A DNA stretch of 15,107 nt. Origin: an uncultured Burkholderiales bacterium (GTDB lineage Bacteria; Pseudomonadota; Gammaproteobacteria; Burkholderiales; Burkholderiaceae_E). Made by a program: the position numbers and the translations under genes. Location of the stretch: positions 1 to 15,107 of the forward strand of contig CAIUGQ010000482.1 in NCBI GenBank assembly GCA_903898725.1, read 5' to 3'. Of the stretch, positions 1 to 5,272 are shown one piece after another; the stretch's first letter is position 1, and the number at the start of each line of letters is the position of its first letter. The notes under the pieces were generated by a model that ran no database searches, was not told the origin of the DNA, and saw nothing but the letters and a program-made list of their open reading frames with translations.

Positions 1-398
1 ACCTCAACATCCCGATGGGCTTCCTGGACCTCAGCCTGCTGGCCTACAACGAGACCAACAACAACGGCATCGTCGGCAAGAAGGTCCAGTTCGACACGAC
101 CTATCAGTTCGGCGCGCTGTGGGGCATGTTCTTCGACCTCGGGACCCCTGCGAAGTTCACCGGCTTCATGGCGATCACCGGCCCGAAGGGCAAGGACGGC
201 TTCGGCGTCGAGACCGAGACCGAGACGCTGCTGCGCACCTCGGTGCAGTGGGACCTCGGCACGCTGGCGGGCCTGAACAAGGGCACGTTCTTCGCGGGCG
301 TGGGCTACGAGTACTGGAAGAACAAGTTCGGCAATCGGTCGGGCTCGACGGGTTCGAAGAACTCGGTGCCGGTGCTGGTCGCCGAGTTCCACTTCTGA
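1..398 (+). CDS. Outer-membrane beta-barrel protein, probably Tsx-like channel (C-terminal part)
   Basis: This is the 3' end of a gene that begins before the window; the open frame runs from base 3, and the ATG at 15 is internal. The visible ~131 residues alternate short hydrophobic and polar stretches, as in outer-membrane beta-strands (for example FDTTYQFGALWGMFFDLG and TFFAGVGYEYWKNKFGN). They end in EFHF, with the terminal aromatic residue typical of barrels inserted by the BAM complex. The GPKGKDGFGVETETETLLR segment and the GVGYEYWKNKFGN strand recall proteins annotated as outer envelope or nucleoside-specific channel (Tsx) proteins in Burkholderiales; this assignment rests on recall, not on a search. 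If correct, it would pass nucleosides or similar small solutes across the outer membrane. It converges with the deaminase gene on the other strand. Confidence 0.7.
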   Translation, partial: LNIPMGFLDLSLLAYNETNNNGIVGKKVQFDTTYQFGALWGMFFDLGTPAKFTGFMAITGPKGKDGFGVETETETLLRTSVQWDLGTLAGLNKGTFFAGVGYEYWKNKFGNRSGSTGSKNSVPVLVAEFHF

Positions 399-404
399 TC
401 GGCA

Positions 405-426
405 GGCGCGCGCCGCGGCGCGCGCC
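405..426. terminator. Perfect 22-bp GC palindrome after the barrel gene
   Basis: Bases 405-426 form a perfect palindrome (GGCGCGCGCC, CG, GGCGCGCGCC) starting 6 bp after the barrel-gene stop. The flanking GGCA (401-404) and TGCC (430-433) can extend the stem with a small bulge. There is no T-run after it, so it is only a possible transcription end or mRNA-stabilising hairpin. Confidence 0.35.
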
Positions 427-445
427 GGTTGCCCGGACAGGCCGG

Positions 446-467
446 ACGGCCCGCGCGAGCGGGCCGT
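446..467. terminator. Bidirectional hairpin terminator between convergent genes
   Basis: Bases 446-454 (ACGGCCCGC) pair perfectly with 459-467 (GCGGGCCGT) around a GCGA tetraloop of the stable GNRA type. On the + strand the stem is followed by only a short TTC, so the U-tract is weak, as is common in high-GC genomes. Its place in the 124-bp gap between two convergent genes supports a terminator role for both. Confidence 0.5.
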
Positions 468-522
468 TCGCGGTGTGGAACGCGCCGCGCGACGCATCGG
501 CGGCGTGAGGCGGAACCGGCGC

Positions 523-1023
523 TCAGCGGGCCGACCAGAACCCGTCGTGGACCGCCGCGGCCTCGTCCTCGAGCAGCGGCCCGAGCACGTCGACGCGGCG
601 CTGGCCGCTGGCGAACACCTCGCGGCAGGGCAGGTCGAGGGTCGGGTTCTCCGGATGCGCGCCGGTCAGCGTGCGCAGCCGCGTCTCGGACAGCCCGTAG
701 ACCACCTTCGACAGACCCGCCCAGTAGACCGCGCCCGCGCACATCGCGCAGGGTTCGGCGCTGGTGACGAGCGCCCCGCCGGCGAGTGCCGCGCCGCCGT
801 GCGCGGCTGCGGCCTGGCGGATCGCGAGCGTCTCGGCGTGCGCGGTCGGATCCTCGCCGGTCGCCGACTCGTTGCCCGCTCGCGAGAGCACGCGCCCGTC
901 GGCCGCGACGACCATCGCGCCGAACGGATGGCGGCCGGCGGCTCGCGCCGCGCGGGCCAGCGCGATCGCCTCGCGCAGCGCAGCGAGTTCGGCGGGACCG
1001 ACCTCGGGCGCGGCGGCGCTCAC
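523..1023 (-). CDS. CMP/dCMP-type nucleoside or nucleobase deaminase
   Basis: The product (166 aa) is a zinc-dependent hydrolytic deaminase of the cytidine/deoxycytidylate/guanine deaminase superfamily. The HAE motif (H62, E64 in DPTAHAETLAIR) and PCAMC (C92, C95) supply the zinc ligands and the catalytic Glu. HPFGAMVV (residues 32-39) is the usual substrate-side strand. The DPTAHAE context and a C-terminal aromatic (GFWSAR) look more like guanine-deaminase-type nucleoside deaminases than tRNA-specific TadA, but the substrate cannot be fixed by reading. The start chosen is GTG at 1023, which overlaps the permease stop by four bases (GTGA), so translation is probably coupled; no ATG lies at a suitable place. 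It is the last gene of the ABC operon, suggesting that it acts on the imported compound or a product of it. Confidence 0.88.
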   Translation of the reverse strand: MSAAAPEVGPAELAALREAIALARAARAAGRHPFGAMVVAADGRVLSRAGNESATGEDPTAHAETLAIRQAAAAHGGAALAGGALVTSAEPCAMCAGAVYWAGLSKVVYGLSETRLRTLTGAHPENPTLDLPCREVFASGQRRVDVLGPLLEDEAAAVHDGFWSAR

Positions 1024-1790
1024 GACGAATGCTGGCCGCGGTGGGCCCAGGCGGTGGTGTGCCGCTCGATGTACGAGAACAGCTCGTACATCGCCATCGC
1101 CATCGCGCCGATCACCACCAGCCCGGCGAAGGCGAGCGGCATCCGCGACTGCGAGCCCGCGGTCAGCAGCAGCTGTCCGATGCCCTCGTTGGAGGCGCTC
1201 ATCTCCGAGACCGTGGTGCCGACGAAGGCGAGCGTGATCGCGACCTTCAGCGACGCGAAGAAGTACGGCATGGAGCGCGGCAGGCCGACCTTCATCAGCA
1301 CGTCCAGGCGCTTGGCCCCCAGCACCCGCAGCACGTCCTCGAGCTCGGGCTCGAGCGTGGCCAGGCCGGTGGCGATGTTGACCATGATCGGGAAGAACGA
1401 GATGAGGAACGCGGTCAGGATCGCCGGCCCCGCGCCGATGCCGAACCAGACCACGAGGATCGGCACGAGCGCGGCCTTGGGCACCGCGTTGAACGCGGTC
1501 ATCAGCGGGTACATCGCCGAGTAGGCGAACTTCGACGAGCCGATCAGGAAGCCGAGCGCCACGCCGACCACGATCGAGATCGCGAAGCCGATCATCGTCG
1601 TCCAGAAGGTGCGCCAGGCGTTGGTCATGATCGGGCCGGCGTACTCCACCAGCGCGACCAGGATCGACGACGGCGAGGGCAGGATGTAGTCGCTGACGTT
1701 GAGCCCGCGACACAGCAGTTCCCAGACGATCAGGATCGCAGAGAGCAGCAGCAGCGGCGCGTAGCGCTCGGCGGTGGTGGGGGCGGCCAT
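1020..1790 (-). CDS. ABC transporter permease, SsuC/TauC/ThiX type
   Basis: This 256-aa integral inner-membrane subunit has about six hydrophobic segments (near residues 10-28, 62-84, 95-117, 122-144, 178-196 and 218-238). The cytoplasmic coupling loop lies near residues 145-175, with the EAA-like core GAKRLDVLMKVGLPRSMPYF that contacts the ATPase. Length and layout fit the BPD_transp_1 permeases of nitrate/sulfonate/taurine/pyrimidine importers. The ATG is preceded by GAGGA seven bases upstream, and that site overlaps the TGA of the ATPase gene, so the two are translated in tandem (10-bp gap). It would form the homodimeric channel for the binding protein and ATPase encoded just upstream. Confidence 0.92.
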   Translation of the reverse strand: MAAPTTAERYAPLLLLSAILIVWELLCRGLNVSDYILPSPSSILVALVEYAGPIMTNAWRTFWTTMIGFAISIVVGVALGFLIGSSKFAYSAMYPLMTAFNAVPKAALVPILVVWFGIGAGPAILTAFLISFFPIMVNIATGLATLEPELEDVLRVLGAKRLDVLMKVGLPRSMPYFFASLKVAITLAFVGTTVSEMSASNEGIGQLLLTAGSQSRMPLAFAGLVVIGAMAMAMYELFSYIERHTTAWAHRGQHSS

Positions 1791-1800
1791 CGGCGGGTCC

Positions 1801-2604
1801 TCAGCTCTTGCGGATCGAGCCGATGCGCTCGCGCAGCTCGAGCACGAGCGCGGTGAACGGTTCGGTGTAGGTGATCTCGAGGTCGCGCGGGCGCGGCAGG
1901 TCGATCTGGCGCGTGGCGAGGATGCGCCCGGGGCGCTTGCTCATCACGTACACGGTGTCGGCGAGGTAGACCGCCTCGCGCAGGTCGTGCGTGACCAGGA
2001 TGACGTTGAAGCGCTGCACGGTCCACAGGTCGCGCAGCACGTTCCACAGCTCCTCGCGGGTGAACGCATCGAGCGCGCCGAACGGCTCGTCGAGCAGCAG
2101 CATCCGGGGTTCGTGGATCAGCGCGCGGCAGATCGACGCCCGCTGCTGCATGCCGCCCGAGAGCTGCCAAGGGAACTTGTCCTCGTAGCCCTGCAGCCCG
2201 ACGGTCGCCAGCAGCTTGCGGGCGCGGGCGGCGTACTCCTCGCGCTTGGCCTTGAAGCTCGAGCGGTACGGCTCGACGATCTCCAGCGGCAGCAGCACGT
2301 TGTCGAGCGTGGTGCGCCAGGGCAGCAGCGTCGGCGCCTGGAAGGCCATGCCGACGATCTTCAGCGGCCCGGTCACGTTCTGCCCGGCGATCGCGACGCT
2401 GCCGCGCGTCGGCTTCTTCAGGCCCGTCGCGAGCTTCATGAAGGTCGACTTGCCGCAGCCGGACGGCCCGACGATCGCGATGAACTCGCCGTCGCGGGTC
2501 GACAGCGTGATGTCCTCGATCGCGAAGTCGTTGCGGGCGGCCAGCTCGTCGGAATAGGCGAGCCAGACGTCCTTGAAGTCGACGAACGCGGGCGCGGCGC
2601 TCAT
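1801..2604 (-). CDS. ABC transporter ATP-binding protein, SsuB/TauB type
   Basis: This 267-aa nucleotide-binding subunit powers import by the adjacent permease at the inner face of the inner membrane. All ATPase motifs are present: Walker A GPSGCGKST (46-54), Q-loop Q89 in AFQAPTLLPW, signature LSGGM (148-152), Walker B MLLLDEPFGALD (168-179) and the switch histidine in LVTHD (H206). The length is normal for the nitrate/sulfonate/taurine importer class. The ATG at 2604 has GGAG about nine bases upstream. It lies 40 bp after the binding-protein gene and 10 bp before the permease gene, so the three form one operon. Nothing in the ATPase itself shows the substrate. Confidence 0.94.
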   Translation of the reverse strand: MSAAPAFVDFKDVWLAYSDELAARNDFAIEDITLSTRDGEFIAIVGPSGCGKSTFMKLATGLKKPTRGSVAIAGQNVTGPLKIVGMAFQAPTLLPWRTTLDNVLLPLEIVEPYRSSFKAKREEYAARARKLLATVGLQGYEDKFPWQLSGGMQQRASICRALIHEPRMLLLDEPFGALDAFTREELWNVLRDLWTVQRFNVILVTHDLREAVYLADTVYVMSKRPGRILATRQIDLPRPRDLEITYTEPFTALVLELRERIGSIRKS

Positions 2605-2644
2605 GCGCGGCGCTCCGGCCGGGCGGGTCCCATGCGGCGCCGCC

Positions 2645-3718
2645 TCACTTCGCGAAGATGTTGCGCTGGTCCTTCGACGGCAGCAGCCCGGTGACGAACA
2701 GGCGGTCCGGCTGGATGCGCTCCTTCAGGCCGAACGCGTCGTTGACCTGCGAGGCCATCAGCGCCATCCGCGGACCGTTGATGTCGCCGAAGCCCTCGGC
2801 CTTCGCATCGGGGGTGACCACGCTGCCGGCGAGCGCGAGCTTCAGGCGGCGCGTCTCGAGCGCGGTGTCGATCAGCGCATCGCGGTCCTTGACGCTGGCG
2901 ACGCCCGCGGCCGGGTCGGCGATGACGTCCTTGACGCCCTTGGTGAACGCGCGCAGGAACGCCTTGACCGCCTCGGGGTTCTTCTTGAGGAAGTCTTCGG
3001 CGACGATCACGACGTTGCCGTAGAGCTTCACGCCGAACTGCGGGTAGGGCAGCACGACGATGTCCTCGTCCTTCACGCCGCGCGCATTCAGGTTCAGCAG
3101 CGAGGTGAAGTAGAAGCCGGTGATCGCGTCGATGTCGCCGCGCACCAGCATCGTCTCGCGCAGCGGCGGGTCCATCGCCGTCCAGTTGATCTTCGCGAGG
3201 TCGATGCCGTTGGCCTTGGCGAAGATCGGGAAGGCCTTGCGACCCGCGTCGAACACCGGCGCGCCGAGCTTCTTGCCGACCAGGTCCGCCGGCGTCTTGA
3301 TGCCCGACTTCTTGAGCGCCAGCACCGCGGCCGGCGTGTTGTTGTAGACCATCATCACCGCGACCGGCTTGGACGGCGCGGCCGGGTTGTTGCCCCAGAA
3401 CTCCATCAGCGCCGCCATGTCGGCGAAGCCCATGTCGTAGGTGCCGGTGGCCACGCGGGTGATCGTGCCGCCGGAGCCGTTGCCCGCGTCGATGACGACG
3501 TCGAGCTTCTCTTCCTTGAAGTAGCCCTTCTTGGCCGGCAGCGTGAACAGGGCGGCCGGGCCCTCGAAGCGCCAGTCGAGCTGGAACCGGATCTTGGTCT
3601 CCTGCGCGGCGGCGGGCGCGGCGGCCACGAGGCCGGCGCCGAGGGCGAGCGCCGCGAACAGTCGGGCGGGGATCAGGCGGACCGAACCGAGGCGGTCGGA
3701 GGCGAGGCGGCTGGACAT
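2645..3718 (-). CDS. ABC substrate-binding protein, NMT1/SsuA/ThiY-like
   Basis: This 357-aa periplasmic binding protein begins with a signal peptide: a basic start, a hydrophobic core ARLFAALALGAGLVAAAP, and an AAA-QET cleavage site near residues 38/39. The mature part starts KIRFQLDWRFEG and continues with YFKEEKLDVVIDAGNGSGG and a VATGTYDMGFADMAALMEF segment, typical of the NMT1/THI5-like (PF09084) binding proteins that serve sulfonates, taurine, nitrate or thiamin-precursor pyrimidines. The start at 3718 is chosen because AGGAG lies at 3728-3732, nine bases upstream, and it begins the signal peptide directly; the frame stays open far upstream only because of high GC. It is the first gene of the transporter operon. 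The ligand is unknown; the co-operonic deaminase points to a nitrogen heterocycle. Confidence 0.92.
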   Translation of the reverse strand: MSSRLASDRLGSVRLIPARLFAALALGAGLVAAAPAAAQETKIRFQLDWRFEGPAALFTLPAKKGYFKEEKLDVVIDAGNGSGGTITRVATGTYDMGFADMAALMEFWGNNPAAPSKPVAVMMVYNNTPAAVLALKKSGIKTPADLVGKKLGAPVFDAGRKAFPIFAKANGIDLAKINWTAMDPPLRETMLVRGDIDAITGFYFTSLLNLNARGVKDEDIVVLPYPQFGVKLYGNVVIVAEDFLKKNPEAVKAFLRAFTKGVKDVIADPAAGVASVKDRDALIDTALETRRLKLALAGSVVTPDAKAEGFGDINGPRMALMASQVNDAFGLKERIQPDRLFVTGLLPSKDQRNIFAK

Positions 3719-3834
3719 CGGTGAAGGCTCCTGGGGTGGGTCGGCCGCGATCCGGAGGCATCCGTCGGCCACGGCGACATGGGCAAGCGGGGCTGCAAGA
3801 CTTGTGCCGGCGAAGGTAACACCGCCGCCGCGCG

Positions 3835-3864
3835 CCATGTCGGTGCGTTTTTGCACCGACATGG
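3835..3864. promoter_or_regulatory. Perfect 12-bp inverted repeat, operator or attenuator candidate
   Basis: CCATGTCGGTGC (3835-3846) and GCACCGACATGG (3853-3864) are perfect reverse complements around a GTTTTT centre. The repeat lies between the CoA-transferase stop and the binding-protein start, 116 bp upstream of the latter. No T-run follows on the minus strand, so it does not look like a simple terminator. Its symmetry fits a dimeric repressor site, and as RNA it would make a strong hairpin. The right arm can also pair with GGTGC at 3863-3867, giving an alternative fold. Confidence 0.55.
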
Positions 3865-3870
3865 TGCCAT

Positions 3871-3891
3871 GCCGACCGTTCGTCGGTCGGC
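3871..3891. terminator. Hairpin just after the CoA-transferase stop
   Basis: GCCGACCG (3871-3878) pairs perfectly with CGGTCGGC (3884-3891) around the five-base loop TTCGT. It begins nine bases downstream of the CoA-transferase stop on the minus strand, the usual place for a terminator stem, but no U-tract follows. It may end most transcripts of that gene or protect the 3' end. Confidence 0.4.
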
Positions 3892-3900
3892 GGGGCCCGT

Positions 3901-5040
3901 TCAGTCCGGGATGTGCCGGGCGGTGTCCGCGCCGAGCCGGGGGGCGGCGCCGCGGATCGCGGGCCGTTCGCCGTCGAACGACAGCGGCAGACCGGTCAGC
4001 GCGAAATCGGTCCCGGGCACCGGCTGCACGATGCCGAGCGCGGCCACCTGCGGCTGTGCCAGCGCCTCGGGCACCGAATGGATCGGGGCGCAGGGCACGC
4101 CGGCGGCCTCGAGCGCGGCCATCCAGTCGGCGCGCGGGCGGGTGCCCAGCACCGCACGGATCTGCGCGAGCAGCTCGGCCTTGTTCACCAGGCGATCGCG
4201 GTTGCTGCGAAAGCGCGGGTCCGCCGGCCAGTCGCTGCGGCCGAGCACCTGCGCGAACTTCACGAACAGCCGGTCGTTGCCGACGCACAGCAGGAACGGG
4301 CCGTCGGCGCCGTCGAAGGCCTCGTAGGGGACGAAGCTCGGATGGCCGGAGGCATGGCGCTCGGGCAGCTTGCCCTCGTTGGCGAACGCATCGCTCTTCT
4401 GCGCGATCCACGCGAGCGCGGTCTCGGCGAGCGAGCCCTGCACGATGCCGCCGCGGCCGGTCAGCGTGCGCCGGTGCAGCAGCGACAGCGCGCCGATGAC
4501 GATCCACATGCCGGTGCCCTGGTCGCAGATCGACGCGCCGCTGCGGATCGGCGGGCCGCCCGGCTCGCCGTTGATGCTCGACAGCCCGCTCCACGCCTGC
4601 AGCAGCGGCTCGTAGCCCGGGCGCTGGGCCAGCGGGCCGACGTGGCCGAAGGCCGACATGCCGCAGTAGACGAGGCGGGGATGGCGTGCGCACAGCGTCG
4701 CGCCGTCGAGGCCGAGCGACTCGGGCACGCCTGGGCGCAGGTTGTGCACGAGGATGTCGGCGCGCGCGACGATCGCATCGAGCGCGGCCAAGCCCTCGGG
4801 CGTCTTCAGGTCGATCACGACCGACTGCTTGCCGCGGTTGAACACCTGGAACGCGAGCGAGTCGCCGTCCCGGAAGGGCGGTCCCATCTGGCGGGCGTCG
4901 TCGCCGACCTCGGGCCGTTCGATCTTGATCACCTCGGCGCCGAGGTCGGCGAAGATCGCGCCGGCGAAGGGGCCGGCCAGCACCTGACCGAGTTCGACGA
5001 CGGTCAGACCCGCCAGAGGCAGCGCCGCGGCCATCGTCAT
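3901..5040 (-). CDS. CaiB/BaiF family III CoA-transferase
   Basis: This 379-aa soluble enzyme moves CoA from an acyl-CoA donor to a carboxylic acid through acyl-aspartyl and glutamyl-CoA anhydride intermediates. The N-terminal GLTVVELGQVLAGPFAG, the ADLGAEVIKIERP strand (31-43), FNRGKQSVVIDLKTPEG (67-83) and NLRPGV (100-105) are hallmark family segments. D173 in SGASICDQGTG aligns by reading with catalytic D169 of formyl-CoA transferase (context SGAALGDSNSG), so the enzyme looks active. Length is normal for the family. The ATG at 5040 has no ribosome-binding site of its own but overlaps the stop of a short upstream ORF (ATGA). A second ATG lies two codons in. The substrate is not readable; the neighbouring importer may supply it, although two hairpins and 182 bp separate the genes. 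Confidence 0.92.
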   Translation of the reverse strand: MTMAAALPLAGLTVVELGQVLAGPFAGAIFADLGAEVIKIERPEVGDDARQMGPPFRDGDSLAFQVFNRGKQSVVIDLKTPEGLAALDAIVARADILVHNLRPGVPESLGLDGATLCARHPRLVYCGMSAFGHVGPLAQRPGYEPLLQAWSGLSSINGEPGGPPIRSGASICDQGTGMWIVIGALSLLHRRTLTGRGGIVQGSLAETALAWIAQKSDAFANEGKLPERHASGHPSFVPYEAFDGADGPFLLCVGNDRLFVKFAQVLGRSDWPADPRFRSNRDRLVNKAELLAQIRAVLGTRPRADWMAALEAAGVPCAPIHSVPEALAQPQVAALGIVQPVPGTDFALTGLPLSFDGERPAIRGAAPRLGADTARHIPD

Positions 5041-5126
5041 GCGGGCCCGGTGGTCGCCGCGGCCGCTCCGGTCCGGCCGGAACGGGGCGCACGGTGAATG
5101 CGGGCGGTGGGATTCGGGTCGGGCAT
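5037..5126 (-). CDS. Short leader ORF (29 codons) overlapping the CoA-transferase start
   Basis: An ATG at 5126 is preceded by a perfect GGAGG (5132-5136) at five-base spacing and lies about 20 bases from a predicted transcription start. It opens a frame for MPDPNPTARIHRAPRS and 13 more residues, ending in a TGA whose bases overlap the CoA-transferase ATG (ATGA at 5040-5037). The product is basic, rich in Arg, Pro and Ala, and has no recognisable domain. It could be a translated leader that couples initiation of the next gene. Alternatively, it could be the true N-terminus of the transferase separated by a frameshift or sequence error. No such peptide family is known to me. Confidence 0.5.
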   Translation of the reverse strand: MPDPNPTARIHRAPRSGRTGAAAATTGPA

Positions 5127-5131
5127 CGCGG

Positions 5132-5136
5132 CCTCC
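5132..5136 (-). promoter_or_regulatory. Shine-Dalgarno site GGAGG for the leader ORF
   Basis: This consensus GGAGG (minus strand) sits five bases before the ATG at 5126. It is the only strong ribosome-binding site upstream of the CoA-transferase gene, whose own ATG is preceded by GGGCCCGC. That is why the leader ORF is taken seriously. Confidence 0.65.
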
Positions 5137-5152
5137 GGTACGGTGAGGCCGG

Positions 5153-5182
5153 ATTATCGGCGCGGTGAGGGCGTGCTGTCGC
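5153..5182 (-). promoter_or_regulatory. Sigma-70-like promoter for leader ORF and CoA-transferase
   Basis: On the minus strand GATAAT (5158-5153, five of six consensus bases) is preceded at 18-bp spacing by GCGACA (5182-5177, four of six). The start point would fall near 5146, leaving a ~20-base leader before the ATG at 5126. It lies directly downstream of the lipoprotein terminator, where a new transcription unit is expected. A GATAAT box stands out in this GC-rich sequence. Confidence 0.55.
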
Positions 5183-5208
5183 CCGCGCGTTCCGGGGCCG
5201 GACCGGCC

Positions 5209-5244
5209 GCAGAAACGACGACGGCCGGCGGTCGCCGGCCGTCG
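5209..5244 (-). terminator. Rho-independent terminator of the lipoprotein gene
   Basis: CGACGGCCGGCG (5219-5230) and CGCCGGCCGTCG (5233-5244) form a perfect 12-bp stem with only GT at the centre (so a few tip bases open in RNA). On the minus strand it is followed by TCGTTTCTGC. It starts 28 bp after the lipoprotein stop. This is the best intrinsic terminator in the window. Confidence 0.75.
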
Positions 5245-5272
5245 AAGCCGCAGTGCGGCGCGGAACCGGAAC

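Noticed and set aside
3901..5040. Suspected loss of the catalytic Asp in the CoA-transferase (a Glu at 206 in SLAETALAW)
   Set aside because: Comparison with formyl-CoA transferase places the catalytic Asp earlier, at D173 in SGASICDQGTG, and it is present.
3719..5092. Upstream extension of the binding-protein frame through the CoA-transferase gene
   Set aside because: The signal peptide and AGGAG site fix the start at 3718; the extension is a shadow of the transferase gene.
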